Source of the DNA: CALDSL01 sp039810245
Lineage (GTDB): Bacteria > Chloroflexota > Anaerolineae > Anaerolineales > Anaerolineaceae
Reading direction: 5' to 3'
Assembly (NCBI GenBank): GCA_039810245.1
Contig: JBDHWQ010000003.1
Location: 124,001-188,000 of the forward strand
DNA: 64,000 nucleotides
In this document: positions 1 to 9,422 of the stretch, piece by piece
How positions within the stretch are numbered: the first letter of the stretch is position 1
Layout: every line of letters begins with the position of its first letter
Notes under the pieces: model-generated
The model's database searches: none
What the model was told of the DNA's origin: nothing
What the model saw: only the letters and a program-made list of their open reading frames with translations
Made by a program: the position numbers and the translations under genes

Positions 1-20
1 CATTCAAAAGAGGCCAGCAG

Positions 21-1307
21 ATGCATATCACCGATCAGGAAGCCCTGGACTATCACCGCATGGGTGGAAGGCCCGGCAAGATTTCCGTCACGCCCAGCAA
101 GCCACTGGAAAACCAGCGCGACCTCAGCCTGGCCTACACACCCGGCGTGGCCGCGCCGGTGCTGGCGATCGAAAAAGATCCGCAGCTGGCCTATGAATAC
201 ACCGCGCGCGGCAACCTGGTGGCGGTGGTGTCCAACGGCACCGCCATTTTGGGGCTGGGGAACCGCGGCGCGCTGGCTTCGAAGCCGGTGATGGAAGGCA
301 AGGGCGTGCTGTTCAAGAAGTTCGCCGATATCGATGTGTTCGACATTGAACTGAACGCCCCCGACCCTGAGCGCGTGATCCAGGTGGTGGAAGCTATGGC
401 GCCCACCTTTGGCGGCATCAACCTGGAAGATATCCGTTCGCCCGAGTGTTTCCACATCGAGCGCGAATTGCAGCGCCGGCTGGATATCCCCGTTTTCCAC
501 GACGACCAGCACGGCACGGCTATCATCCTCTCCGCCGCACTGCTCAACGCGCTCGAGCTGACCGGCCGCAGGTTGGATGAGGTGAGGGTGGTTTTTTCCG
601 GGGCCGGCGCGGCCGGGATTGCCTGCGCCAATCAACTGCGCAACATCGGCGTGCCGTGCGAGAACATCTGGCTGACCGACGCCGCCGGGCTGGTGTACGC
701 AGGCCGCTGCGAGGAAATGTTCCCCGAAAAGCTGGCCTATGCCAAAGGCGACCATCCTTCTACCCTGGCCGAGGTGCTGCGCGGGGCAGACGTGTTCATC
801 GGCCTGTCGGTGGCGAACATCGTCACCCCTGAGATGCTGTGCACCATGCGTGAAAAGCCGGTGATCTTCGCGATGGCCAATCCCAACCCGGAGATCAAGT
901 ACGAGCTGGCGCGCTCCTGCCGCCCGGATGCCATTGTGGCGACCGGACGCTCGGATTACCCCAACCAGATCAACAACGTACTGGGTTTTCCGTTTATCTT
1001 CCGCGGCGCGCTGGATGTGCGCGCGCGGGCGATCGATGAAGCGATGAAACGCGCCGCGGCTGAGGCCCTGGCGGCGCTGGCCAAAGAGCCCGTGCCGGCG
1101 GATGTATTGGCGGCTTACGGGCTGGAGCACCTCGAGTTTGGACCGGAATATATCGTGCCGAAGCCGCTCGACCGGCGCGTTTGCCTGTGGGAAGCCCCGG
1201 CCGTGGCCAGCGCCGCCATGCGCAGTGGTGCCGCGCGCGTTCAGATCGACCTGGACAGCTACCCCGATCAGCTCGCTGCGCGCCTGGGGATCGACCACCC
1301 GGTCTGA
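21..1307 (+). CDS. NAD(P)-dependent malic enzyme
   Basis: Malic enzyme oxidatively decarboxylates L-malate to pyruvate in the cytosol, linking the TCA pool to pyruvate. The 428-residue protein has the length of the short bacterial form and lacks the phosphotransacetylase-like tail of MaeB. Visible family motifs, in order, are SLAYTPGVA (about residues 36-44), the stretch [18 protein letters not shown] that carries the catalytic lysine region, FHDDQHGTA for metal and malate binding, the dinucleotide motif [11 protein letters not shown] and the ANPNPEI segment. The ATG was chosen because AGAGG lies 7 nt upstream. Only 20 bases precede the gene here, so its promoter is not visible. The cofactor preference (NAD or NADP) cannot be read with confidence. 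Confidence 0.95.
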   Translation: MHITDQEALDYHRMGGRPGKISVTPSKPLENQRDLSLAYTPGVAAPVLAIEKDPQLAYEYTARGNLVAVVSNGTAILGLGNRGALASKPVMEGKGVLFKKFADIDVFDIELNAPDPERVIQVVEAMAPTFGGINLEDIRSPECFHIERELQRRLDIPVFHDDQHGTAIILSAALLNALELTGRRLDEVRVVFSGAGAAGIACANQLRNIGVPCENIWLTDAAGLVYAGRCEEMFPEKLAYAKGDHPSTLAEVLRGADVFIGLSVANIVTPEMLCTMREKPVIFAMANPNPEIKYELARSCRPDAIVATGRSDYPNQINNVLGFPFIFRGALDVRARAIDEAMKRAAAEALAALAKEPVPADVLAAYGLEHLEFGPEYIVPKPLDRRVCLWEAPAVASAAMRSGAARVQIDLDSYPDQLAARLGIDHPV

Positions 1308-1373
1308 GCCTGTGGCCATTTTCTGCTAGAATGCAGCCTGCGACACATACCGCCGGGATGGGAGAAGAACGCA

Positions 1374-2027
1374 TTGGACGGTTTAAGCAGCCGCGAACAG
1401 CAGGTGGCGCAACTGGTGCTGGAAGGCAAGAGCAACAAGCAGATTGCTGCGCTGCTGCATATCTCGCTCAGCACGGTCGAATTTCACCTGAAAAATATCT
1501 ACGCCAGGCTTCAGGTCAGCTCGCGGGTGGAGCTGATCCTGAAACTACGGGAATCCACAGTTGCGGGCGCGGCGCAACCCGCCGAAAATAGAGACGGACA
1601 AAGTTCATCGGATTGGTCCACACTCTGGAAGCAGGCCGTCGCTAAATTCGGCAAGGAGATGCGTAGAATGAATGTTGTCAACGAAACCAACCCCGGCCAG
1701 ACCGCCGCGATGACCTTTTTGGAAGCCGTACGTGTTTGTCTGGCGAAATACGCGCAGTTCGAAGGACGGGCCGGGCGCGCCGAGTTCTGGTGGTTCGCGC
1801 TGTTTGTGACCCTGCTGGTCTCGGCGTTCCAGTATGTCAGTGACGCGGCCGCCGCGGTGGCGATGATCAGCGTGCTGCTGCCGTTTCTGGCGGTGGGCGC
1901 GCGCCGGCTGCGCGACGCCGGCAAAAACCCGTGGTGGATGTTTTTCCTGCTGGTACCGGTGGGCGGCATAATTATGCTGGGAATTTACTGGGCGCAGCCC
2001 AGCGCCCCGCCGCCGGACGCCGGATAG
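1374..2027 (+). CDS. LuxR-type HTH fused to DUF805 membrane domain
   Basis: Residues about 4-55 form a LuxR/GerE helix-turn-helix (LSSREQQVAQLVLEGKSNKQIA, then the STVEFHLKNIY recognition helix). A linker leads to a DUF805 domain (about residues 105-210) with several membrane segments and the typical GRAGRAEFWWF and RRLRDAG signatures. The start is a TTG with GGAGAAG 7 nt upstream. The likely product is a membrane-anchored DNA-binding regulator, but its target is unknown. An AAGGAG at 1653-1658 precedes an in-frame ATG at 1668 by 9 nt, so a free DUF805 protein could also be made. Proteins of this layout have no known ligand, so the function is inference from domains only. Confidence 0.8.
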   Translation: MDGLSSREQQVAQLVLEGKSNKQIAALLHISLSTVEFHLKNIYARLQVSSRVELILKLRESTVAGAAQPAENRDGQSSSDWSTLWKQAVAKFGKEMRRMNVVNETNPGQTAAMTFLEAVRVCLAKYAQFEGRAGRAEFWWFALFVTLLVSAFQYVSDAAAAVAMISVLLPFLAVGARRLRDAGKNPWWMFFLLVPVGGIIMLGIYWAQPSAPPPDAG

Positions 2028-2035
2028 TGGAATGG

Positions 2036-2073
2036 AACGACAGGGGCGGGCCGCATCGCCCGCCCCTGTCGTT
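2036..2073. terminator. Hairpin terminator between convergent genes
   Basis: A perfect 16-bp stem (2036-2051 with 2058-2073) closes a 6-nt loop, 8 bases after the stop of the HTH-DUF805 gene and followed by a short T run. It lies before the end of the convergent nucleoside hydrolase gene and could serve both. Confidence 0.8.
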
Positions 2074-2088
2074 TACCAGGCGGCTGTT

Positions 2089-3066
2089 TCAGCTCCGGTC
2101 GGCGGGGGTCTTGCGGCCGAGAATTTCCATCAACATGCGCACAAACTTGGGTTCGTCGGCGTCCAGCGCAACGTGCACGTTGGGGGCCTTGCCGGTGACA
2201 AAGTGCGTGTCGCACACCGTCATCCCGTCGGTCAGCTCGCCGCGTGTTTCCACGTCCACCGGAACGAACACGGTCTCGATCACGCTCGGGTCGAGGATGG
2301 CGCACACCGCCAGCGCATCGTGCACCGGGGCGGCATCGTGACGGCCCATCGGGGCGATCTCGGCGTATCCTGCGATACGGCGCTCGGTGAAGCGTGCCGC
2401 CGCCGCGGCCGCGATGGTTTCCAGGTTTTTGAGCGCTGTGCAGTCCTGCAGTGAGACCATGGCGCGGTGGGTGGCGTCCAGCGTTACCAGGCGGATGGGC
2501 CGCCCGCAGTTAATGGTGATGCGCGCGGCTTCGGGGTCGGCCCACACGTTGAACTCTGCCGTGGGGGTGCGGTTGCCAATCTCGTGCCCGCCGCCCATGA
2601 TCACCAGTTCCTGAATCTTGGGAGCGATGCGCGGCTCTTTGAGCAGCGCCATGGCGATGTTGGTCAGCGGGCCGACCGGCACCAGGATGATATCGCCATC
2701 CGAGGCCATCAACGTGTCCACCAGCCAATCCACGGCGTGCTGTGGCTGCTTGCGCGAGGTCGCCGGCGGCAGATCAAGGTAATCGCCGTGGATTTTGTTG
2801 GCTTTTCCGCCGCGGTAGGGCATCCCCGGGCGGCGGTTGGGCACCGCGGTAGCGTACAGCGGGTAGGCGCAGCCTTCAAACACCGGGACCGGCATCTGGA
2901 TGGCGTCGAACACGCGCAGCGCGTTTTCGGTACACAGGTCCACCGCCACATTGCCGTTGACGGTGGTGACGCCCAGCAGCTCCAGCTCGGGCGAAAGCAC
3001 CGCGGTCATCAGAGCTACTGCATCGTCGGTGCCCGGGTCAGTATCGATGATAATTTTTTGTGCCAT
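2089..3066 (-). CDS. Inosine/uridine-preferring nucleoside hydrolase
   Basis: Nucleoside hydrolases cleave the N-glycosidic bond of ribonucleosides to give free base and ribose, feeding salvage. The calcium-binding signature DTDPGTDDA lies at residues 7-15, followed by VTTVNGN, VPVGPLTN and VIMGGG, and the family's EFNVWADPEAA stretch in the middle. The length (325 residues) is usual for the family. The start at 3066 (MAQK) is preferred over an upstream ATG at 3081 because GGAGAG sits 7 nt before it. A TATAAT at 3099-3104 on the same strand is a plausible -10 box, giving a leader of about 26 nt, although no good -35 is visible. Base specificity cannot be read from the sequence. Confidence 0.92.
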   Translation of the reverse strand: MAQKIIIDTDPGTDDAVALMTAVLSPELELLGVTTVNGNVAVDLCTENALRVFDAIQMPVPVFEGCAYPLYATAVPNRRPGMPYRGGKANKIHGDYLDLPPATSRKQPQHAVDWLVDTLMASDGDIILVPVGPLTNIAMALLKEPRIAPKIQELVIMGGGHEIGNRTPTAEFNVWADPEAARITINCGRPIRLVTLDATHRAMVSLQDCTALKNLETIAAAAAARFTERRIAGYAEIAPMGRHDAAPVHDALAVCAILDPSVIETVFVPVDVETRGELTDGMTVCDTHFVTGKAPNVHVALDADEPKFVRMLMEILGRKTPADRS

Positions 3067-3240
3067 GCGCAATCTCTCCATTATGGATAGGATACTGGAT
3101 TATATATGTGATCTGCGTGCTGTCTTGTTTGACAACTCCCGTGATTGCACGGAAGCGTCGCGGATCGGGACGTCTGTGGTGATTGTCCGGCGTCGATGCT
3201 ATGATTCATCGCAAATACCATGCGAAACAGGAGAGCAACC

Positions 3241-3678
3241 ATGCCGAGATCGAAAACTGGAGCGCGGCGAGCTATCCCCTTGTGGGTGTGGGGTGTGCTC
3301 GCGCTGATCATCATAGTGGCCGGAGTGTTTGTGCTGCAGGGGGGCCTGCTCACCCGCGATGGCGTGCCCGCCGAGGTCAGCGTAAGCGAGGCGGCCGCGA
3401 AACGTGACCAGGGCGCGTTCGTTCTGGACGTTCGCCAGCCTGAAGAATGGCAGGAAGCGCATATCCCCGGTGCAACGCTGATCCCATTGGGTGACCTGCC
3501 CAACCGCCTGAACGAGCTGCCGAAAGACCAGGAAATCGTTGTCGTTTGCCGCTCGGGCAACCGCAGCGCAACCGGGCGCGATATCCTGCGCGATGCCGGG
3601 TTCACCAACGTCACCAGTATGGCCGGTGGGGTTACCCAGTGGAAAGCGCAGGGACTGGAACTGGTAACCGGGCCGTAA
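3241..3678 (+). CDS. Membrane-anchored rhodanese-like protein
   Basis: A basic N-terminus and one membrane helix (about residues 12-33) are followed by a single rhodanese domain (about residues 48-143). The signatures LDVRQPEEW and HIPGA are present, and the active-site loop CRSGNRSA carries Cys103, the residue that holds persulfide in this family. The domain probably faces outside, where it could handle sulfane sulfur or act as a thiol relay. The ATG at 3241 has AGGAG 7 nt upstream and is preferred over an ATG at 3220. An extended -10 (TGC then TATGAT at 3200-3205) may be its promoter. The gene is divergent from the nucleoside hydrolase and no partner is evident nearby. Confidence 0.88.
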   Translation: MPRSKTGARRAIPLWVWGVLALIIIVAGVFVLQGGLLTRDGVPAEVSVSEAAAKRDQGAFVLDVRQPEEWQEAHIPGATLIPLGDLPNRLNELPKDQEIVVVCRSGNRSATGRDILRDAGFTNVTSMAGGVTQWKAQGLELVTGP

Positions 3679-3771
3679 GCCTGCCAGCCGCAATTTTCCC
3701 GGTGATGCGCGTAACTTTTTCGCCGGAAAGGCATCGAAGAAATTCACCGCCATTTGATGCCGCCGGGCGGC

Positions 3772-5610
3772 TCACAGGCGCCAGAACAGCGCCAGCCCGG
3801 CTAACAGGGCCAGGAAGCACAGCAGCGTCAGCAGCCAGCCGGCACGGAAAAAGTCGCGAAACTGGTAGTTGCCGGGGGCGATCATCAAAATGTTGACCGG
3901 GTGTGCCATGGGCGTGAAGAACGAGGCTGAGCAGCCGATGGCCGTGGCTACAGCCACCGCCTGTGGGTTGGCGCCCACGCTCAGCGCCGCACTGATGGCC
4001 ACCGGCCCGGTGACCAGCGCGGCGACCTGCCCGCCCATAAACTGCGTGAGCAACGCGGTGAGCAGGTACGATCCGCCGGCCACGCCCAGCGCGCCAAAGG
4101 GCGTTACCAGGGCCAGCATGCCCTTTCCCAGAACATTCGCCAGCCCGGTCTGCACCATCGCCAGGCTCACCGCGTACATCCCGGCGATCAGGAACACCGC
4201 CTGCCATTCCACCGCGCGGTAGGCCTCATCCATCGCGATGACGCGCAGCAAGAGCAGCATCACCGCTCCGGCCAGCACGCTGAGATACACCGGCACACCG
4301 GCCACCGAGGCCCCAATGGCGGCCAGGGTGATGCCCACCGTCCAGGCTGCCTCGCGCGCGCGCACCGGCTGGTCGCCGGGGTTGGCTTCGATGACGATCA
4401 CGTCCGGGTTACCCTGCAGCGCGCGGATTTGCTGCGCCGGGCCCAGTGTCAGCAGCGAATCGCCCATGCTCAACGCCAGGTCTCCAACATCGGTGCGGTA
4501 GCTGCGGGTGGAGCGCTTGAGCGCGATAGCGGTCAGGCCGAACTGGTGGCGGAAGTCTAGCGTTTTGAGCGTTTCGCCTTCCCAGGTCGAATGTGGCGCC
4601 AGGATCAGCTCGGCCAGTGTCAGCCCGCGCAGGCTCAAAGAGTCGCTCGACTCCACCGGCCGCGCCTGGATGCCCTGTTCGGCCAGCAGGCACACCTTTT
4701 CTTCGCGCCCCACCAGCAGCAGGCGGTCATGCGCCTGCAATCGCAGGCCGGCGCTGGGAATTTGCAGCCCGCCCGGCGCGCGTTGTACCGCGGCAATGCT
4801 CACGCCCCAGCGCTTGCCGATTTCGGTCTCCGCAATGGTATGCCCGATGGCGGCTGCACCGGGCTGGAGCTGCCCGATCCACAGGCGCTCACCAATCTGG
4901 TACAAGGCTTCCAGTTCGCTGCCGGTGCGGCGTGCGGCCATCTGCCCGGCGGACGGGGCTCGGTCGGGCAGCAGCCGGTCGCCAAACAGCCACAGGAACA
5001 GGATACCGACGATGGCGATCAGGCCGCCGGTGGGCGTAAAGTCGAGCACACCCAGTGAGGCCTGGGGTGGGTCGGCAATGCGCAGCAAGTCCGACATGAT
5101 GATATTGGCGGTGGTGAAGTAGGTGGCTGCGCCGCCCAGCAGGCTGCCATACGCCACCGGGATGAGCAGCTTGCTGGGGCGCGTGCCGGTGCGCCGCGCG
5201 GCTTCCATGGCGCTGGGCAGCACCAGCGCACCGGCCGCCAGGTTATTCATAAACAGCGAAAGCAGCGCCGTGACACCGGCAAACAGGGCGATCAGCCGCC
5301 CGCGGTCGGTGCCGCTCAACCGCACGATCTGCTGTGCGATCCAACGCGTGACGCCACTTTTTTCCAGCCCGCGGGTGAGGATGAACAGCGAGATCAGCGT
5401 GACCACCACCGGCTGGCTGAGACCGGAGATGGCGTGGGCGGCGTCCTGCGGGCTGCGCGCCGGGCCTATCAATCCCAGCCCGGCGAGCTGCAGCGTGCCC
5501 AGCAGCACCGCCATCAGCATGGCCGCCAGGTCCATGCGCAGGCGGTTGGCGAGCACCAGCCCCAGCGGGATGACCAGGATCAGAATGACGAGCCACTGTT
5601 CGAGGGTCAT
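3772..5610 (-). CDS. SLC13-family permease with two RCK-C domains
   Basis: The 612-residue protein has membrane helices at both ends and a cytosolic middle part (about residues 220-400). That middle part contains two TrkA-C/RCK-C-like modules, seen in phrases such as LRLQAHDRLLLVG and LALSMGDSLLTLG. This is the layout of the SLC13/DASS group (also annotated CitMHS or SAC1-like), which moves sulfate, di- or tricarboxylates. The motif NNLAAGALVLP in the first half and TPMAHPVNILM near the end fit the paired substrate-binding loops of that group. The substrate is unknown. The gene starts 7 bases after the DUF202 gene and is probably cotranscribed with it. Confidence 0.88.
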   Translation of the reverse strand: MTLEQWLVILILVIPLGLVLANRLRMDLAAMLMAVLLGTLQLAGLGLIGPARSPQDAAHAISGLSQPVVVTLISLFILTRGLEKSGVTRWIAQQIVRLSGTDRGRLIALFAGVTALLSLFMNNLAAGALVLPSAMEAARRTGTRPSKLLIPVAYGSLLGGAATYFTTANIIMSDLLRIADPPQASLGVLDFTPTGGLIAIVGILFLWLFGDRLLPDRAPSAGQMAARRTGSELEALYQIGERLWIGQLQPGAAAIGHTIAETEIGKRWGVSIAAVQRAPGGLQIPSAGLRLQAHDRLLLVGREEKVCLLAEQGIQARPVESSDSLSLRGLTLAELILAPHSTWEGETLKTLDFRHQFGLTAIALKRSTRSYRTDVGDLALSMGDSLLTLGPAQQIRALQGNPDVIVIEANPGDQPVRAREAAWTVGITLAAIGASVAGVPVYLSVLAGAVMLLLLRVIAMDEAYRAVEWQAVFLIAGMYAVSLAMVQTGLANVLGKGMLALVTPFGALGVAGGSYLLTALLTQFMGGQVAALVTGPVAISAALSVGANPQAVAVATAIGCSASFFTPMAHPVNILMIAPGNYQFRDFFRAGWLLTLLCFLALLAGLALFWRL

Positions 5611-5617
5611 AGGCTGC

Positions 5618-6019
5618 CTAAAACTGACGAGAAGTCGCCAGCAGATAGATAATCAGCACCAGCGCCAGCAGCACCACCACCGCCGCGGTGAGCACGATCA
5701 ACCCCTGGCCGGGGTGCTCGAGGTCCTGGTTGATCGCGTCGCGGATGGCGCGGTAGCGCCAGGTGGCCAGCAGCGTCATCAGCGCGCCAAACGCCACCAT
5801 CCCCAGGCCGATGGGCAGCGAAAGGCCGGTGCGAGGGATATCCGCGCCCTGGCCGCTGGAAAGGGTGATTTCGCGCAGCCAGAAGTTGAAGCGGGCGATC
5901 ACAAACCCCAGGCTGATGGTGGCGATGCCAGTGCGCACCCAGGCCAGGAATGTGCGCTCGTTCGCCAGATGCTCATTGGTCTTACCGGATGGTTTCTTCG
6001 CTACATTTCCCTCATCCAT
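5618..6019 (-). CDS. DUF202 (YidH-like) small membrane protein
   Basis: The 133-residue protein carries the DUF202 signature LANERTFLAWVRTGIA at residues 18-33, followed by three predicted membrane helices. The function of the family is not known. The ATG at 6019 is the first good start before the conserved motif, but its ribosome binding site is weak. The next gene, an SLC13-type permease, begins 8 bases downstream, which suggests translational coupling. A strong hairpin terminator at 6064-6094 separates this pair from the methyltransferase gene upstream, so the pair should have its own promoter within about 50 bases before the start, where none is clear. Confidence 0.85.
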   Translation of the reverse strand: MDEGNVAKKPSGKTNEHLANERTFLAWVRTGIATISLGFVIARFNFWLREITLSSGQGADIPRTGLSLPIGLGMVAFGALMTLLATWRYRAIRDAINQDLEHPGQGLIVLTAAVVVLLALVLIIYLLATSRQF

Positions 6020-6063
6020 GCTATCAATGTACCATATTTCGAAAAAGGCGCTCGTTGTGGATG

Positions 6064-6094
6064 AAAAGCCGCCCAAAGCTCGCGTTTGGGCGGC
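6064..6094 (-). terminator. Rho-independent terminator of the methyltransferase gene
   Basis: Read on the minus strand, a perfect 10-bp stem (6085-6094 with 6068-6077, 7-nt loop) is followed directly by TTTT. It lies 93 bases after the stop of the methyltransferase gene and before the DUF202 gene. Confidence 0.85.
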
Positions 6095-6186
6095 TGCACT
6101 GCCTGGGCTTCCTGGCGGGCTCAGGGGATGGGCCCGCCAGGTGTAATCCTGCCAAATGGTTCGGGTTTCTATGGCATACCTGTGCC

Positions 6187-6885
6187 TTACCATACTCCCG
6201 GCAGCAGCCGGTAGCGCACATTTTGCGCGTAGGCGCGGTAGCCGGGCAGGTTTTCCTGCAAGAAACGGTCTTCCAGGCGCGTGCGGATGATGAAAACGGC
6301 GCCAAAAATCAGCACCGGCAGGAAAGCCCATCTGGAATCGAGCAGCAGTGGCATGCCCAGACTGGCGACCAGGCTGCCCAGGTAGCCGGGGTGGCGCACC
6401 CACGCGTACGGCCCGCTCGACACCACTTTGTGCCCGCGCTCTTCCTGGATACGCACGGTTCCGGAAAAGAACGCGTTGGTAATCAGCGCGTACGATGCGA
6501 GCGTGTACCCGGCCAGGATCAGCGCCAGGCCAAGTAGCTCTACTGGCAGCGAGAAGCCCGCCGACCAGCCGTAACGCGCGTCCAGCCCGGCGGCGAGCAG
6601 GATAAATACACTGCCAAAGGCCACCACCGGCGAGAGCCATTTGTCCCATGGCTGGGTATCATCATGCCTGCCGTAATTGGCCCGCTCTTTGAGGATATCC
6701 GGCATTTTCCGCGCCGCCAACGCGCGGCTCACGATGAAGCCCAGGATAAACACCACTGCCCCCACCCAGGCCTGCCACCAGCCCCAGCGCCCGGTAATCA
6801 GGATGGGCAGCAGAGGAAAGACCACCAGCACCAGTAGCAGCATGACCGCGATGCGCGCGACATTCACACCCTGTTCATCGCTCAT
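6187..6885 (-). CDS. Isoprenylcysteine carboxyl methyltransferase-like membrane enzyme
   Basis: The protein (232 residues) is polytopic, with about five membrane helices. Its C-terminal third carries the S-adenosylmethionine-binding signature of the ICMT/phospholipid methyltransferase superfamily: GPYAWVRHPGYLGSL (about residues 157-171), then a helix and RTRLEDRFL with the conserved acidic residue, and GYRAYAQNVRYRLLP. Bacterial members act on unknown lipids or small molecules, so the substrate is open. GAGGG lies 4 nt before the ATG. The gene sits between oligoendopeptidase F upstream (57 bases) and a terminator downstream. Confidence 0.85.
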   Translation of the reverse strand: MSDEQGVNVARIAVMLLLVLVVFPLLPILITGRWGWWQAWVGAVVFILGFIVSRALAARKMPDILKERANYGRHDDTQPWDKWLSPVVAFGSVFILLAAGLDARYGWSAGFSLPVELLGLALILAGYTLASYALITNAFFSGTVRIQEERGHKVVSSGPYAWVRHPGYLGSLVASLGMPLLLDSRWAFLPVLIFGAVFIIRTRLEDRFLQENLPGYRAYAQNVRYRLLPGVW

Positions 6886-6942
6886 TGTGCCCTCGCTTGT
6901 TGTGCGTATATGTGATGGCGTTTTGCCTCTCCGCAGCCGCTC

Positions 6943-8751
6943 CTATCCCACCAGCTCTTCCAACCGGTCGACCAGCCGCGCCAGAGATGCAAACGCGGCG
7001 ATCACAGGCTCAGGCGAGGTAAGGTCGACCCCGGCCATGCGCAGCGCATCCAGTGGGTAGCGCGAGCCACCAGATTTCAGGAAGTCCAGGTAGCGCTCGG
7101 CCGCGCCCGGCTGGCCGGAGACAACGCCCTGCGACAGGGCGTGCGCACCGGAAATGCCGGTGGCGTACTGGTAGACATAGAAGTTCATGTACATGTGCAG
7201 GAACTGCGCCCAGGTGATGCCGATACGCTCGCGGTCAAACTCCACCTCATCGCCGTAGCCCTCGTGGAACAGGTCGGCGGTCAGGCCGGTGAGGATATCC
7301 GCGCTGACCGGGGCATCGCGCTCGATGCGCTGGTGCATTTCCAGCTCGAAGCGCGCCAGGGTGGGCATGATGAAGAAGTAACGGTGGTAGTTCGACATGG
7401 CTTCTTCGATCAGCGCGATCTGGAACGCGCGGCTGGTCTGGGTGCGCATCAGGTAATCGCGCACGGTGGCCTGGTTGAAGTTTGAGGCCACCTCGGCTAC
7501 AAACAGTCCATAGCGGCTGTACAAAAAGCGCTGGTTAGCGCGCGAGTAATACGAGTGCATCGAATGCCCCAGCTCGTGCGCCAGTGTAGACAGGCTGAAC
7601 AGGTCATCCGCGTACGACATCATGATAAACGGCCGCGTGCCGTGCGACCCGCTGGAGAACGCGCCCTCGCGTTTGCCGCGGTTGCGGGCACGGTCTACCC
7701 AGCGATCTTCCAGGCAGCCGCGGCGCAGGGCGGCCACGTACTCCTCACCCAGCGGGGCCATCCCCTCGCAGATCCAGTCCACCGCCTGCGCAAACGGCAC
7801 CACCGGCTTGTCGCCGCTCAGCGGGGCCTTAATATCGTACACGCCAAAGCTGTCCAGCCCCAGCGCGTTACGGCGCACGCGCCAGTACTTGTGCCAGGTG
7901 GGCAGGTTCTGGCGGAAGACCTCAATCAGGTTGTGGAACACCTCAACCGGCACGTTGTTGGGCTCCAGCGAGGCGTGCAGCGCGCTTTCGTAATTGCGCA
8001 CGCGCGCGTGGAACACGTCCTGCTTGACGGCCGTGGTGAGCGTGGCAGCGTAGGTGTTCTTCATCGCCAGGTAGCCGTCGGCGTAGTTCTGCCAGGCTGT
8101 GCGCCGAACCTGCCGGTCGGGGTGGGTGATCAGCGCGCCCATGCTGGCCTGCCCGATCTCGAGCTGCATGCCGTCAGACGCGACCGCCGGCTGGAATTTG
8201 AGGTCGGCGTTGTTGAGCATGTTAAATATGGAGAACGCCCCGGAGAACGGGTCGCCGGCCATGGCCAGCACGCGCTCTACCTCGCCCGAGCACACGTGTG
8301 GGCTGCGTTTTTCAAGCCGGTCGACGTACTGCGCAAAGAAGCCCAGCTCTGGCGTGGATTGGATCCAACTCTTCAGCGTTGAAAAGCCCACGGCCATCAG
8401 CTCGGGGTCGAAAAAGGCGCGTACGGCTCCGGCGCGCGCGGCGATGCTGCGCGCCTGGCCGGCGCGGGCAGTAGCCGCCTGGTCGAAGGTGTTCACCGAG
8501 CTGGCATTATTGGCGTACACCACGATCTTCCCCAGCAGTGTTTCCACCTCTTCCAGCTTCTCAATCGCGGCCAGCAGCACCTGGGGGCCTTCCCCCAGCC
8601 GGCCGCGGAAAGCGGCTAACTCGGGCAGCATGGCATCCAGCCGCTGGCCGGCGGCTTCCCAATCCGCGGGTGTGGCAAAGATCGATTCGAGTGCCCAGGT
8701 TTCGTGCACGGGAACTTCACTGCGGGCGGGCAGACTGGTGGTTTGGGGCAT
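6943..8751 (-). CDS. pepF: Oligoendopeptidase F, M3 family
   Basis: This cytosolic zinc metallopeptidase degrades peptides of roughly 7-17 residues. The zinc motif HELGHSMHSYYS, with the two histidines and catalytic Glu of HExxH, lies at about residues 394-405. It is preceded by the substrate-region phrase GAFSSGSHGTRPFIMMSY and followed by EVASNFNQ, which carries the third zinc ligand. The length of 602 residues is normal and no signal peptide is present. The ATG has AGGAG 7 nt upstream. TATAAT on the minus strand at 8824-8829 is a candidate -10 box, without a clear -35. The enzyme would suit breakdown of peptides imported by the two transporters later in the window, but that link is only inference. 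Confidence 0.95.
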   Translation of the reverse strand: MPQTTSLPARSEVPVHETWALESIFATPADWEAAGQRLDAMLPELAAFRGRLGEGPQVLLAAIEKLEEVETLLGKIVVYANNASSVNTFDQAATARAGQARSIAARAGAVRAFFDPELMAVGFSTLKSWIQSTPELGFFAQYVDRLEKRSPHVCSGEVERVLAMAGDPFSGAFSIFNMLNNADLKFQPAVASDGMQLEIGQASMGALITHPDRQVRRTAWQNYADGYLAMKNTYAATLTTAVKQDVFHARVRNYESALHASLEPNNVPVEVFHNLIEVFRQNLPTWHKYWRVRRNALGLDSFGVYDIKAPLSGDKPVVPFAQAVDWICEGMAPLGEEYVAALRRGCLEDRWVDRARNRGKREGAFSSGSHGTRPFIMMSYADDLFSLSTLAHELGHSMHSYYSRANQRFLYSRYGLFVAEVASNFNQATVRDYLMRTQTSRAFQIALIEEAMSNYHRYFFIMPTLARFELEMHQRIERDAPVSADILTGLTADLFHEGYGDEVEFDRERIGITWAQFLHMYMNFYVYQYATGISGAHALSQGVVSGQPGAAERYLDFLKSGGSRYPLDALRMAGVDLTSPEPVIAAFASLARLVDRLEELVG

Positions 8752-8921
8752 AGCATGTCTCCTGGAGAATTCGAGGGTGGGGTTGGGCCGGGCAGTCCTT
8801 TCCCGACAGGCGCATCTGGGATGATTATAGCGCAGGCAAGCTGTTCAAACCGCTCACACGATATCTGCCATATTCCCTTTGCATAGAGCGCCGCGTACGC
8901 TCTGACGGAGGCCTTCCGGTT

Positions 8922-9362
8922 TTATCGATTGGCGGGCAGGGCTCCAACCACCGCTCCCAGCGCAAACAATAGAACAAAAACAGCGATCATTACTCCAAGG
9001 ACAATGGAGTATTTTTCTGGTTTTATTTGTCCATTCTGGTCCATCTTTCGAATCAATGGGAATAAGCGCCAATAAAACGAAAGGGTGGCCAGGCACAAGG
9101 CAACCAGGCTAATTCGTTGCAGGTTGGAATCTCCGAACAGGATAATTACTGCCAACAGGAGGAGGAAAATTAATTTCGCTCCGGCCACCCAATAGACCAG
9201 ATACCTGACGAAAGCATGGATTTCCGGGTCCTGTTTTGATTTTTCCCAGGCGGAAAAAACGCCCACTGCATTGGCGTACTTTGATCCTGGCGCAAAATAC
9301 ATCGCCAAAACATTGGAAGACTCCAGGAGGATGAACGCCAGAATCACGATTCGTGCAAACAT
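8922..9362 (-). CDS. Small four-helix membrane protein, unknown function
   Basis: I do not recognise this family. The 146-residue protein has four hydrophobic segments (about residues 3-22, 50-77, 80-97 and 118-142) and a short polar stretch, IRKMDQNGQIKPEK, between the last two. There is no Cys-rich or catalytic-looking motif. GGGAG lies 8 nt before the ATG. It is the last gene of a leftward series, starting 60 bases after the stop of the CrtI-like flavoenzyme, and could be cotranscribed with it. Its base composition is AT-rich compared with the core genes to the left. Confidence 0.65.
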   Translation of the reverse strand: MFARIVILAFILLESSNVLAMYFAPGSKYANAVGVFSAWEKSKQDPEIHAFVRYLVYWVAGAKLIFLLLLAVIILFGDSNLQRISLVALCLATLSFYWRLFPLIRKMDQNGQIKPEKYSIVLGVMIAVFVLLFALGAVVGALPANR

Positions 9363-9422
9363 AGCATGGGCTCCCGGTCAGGCCGTTTCTTCGTTCCCTC
9401 AAAATTGATCATATCGCTCTTA

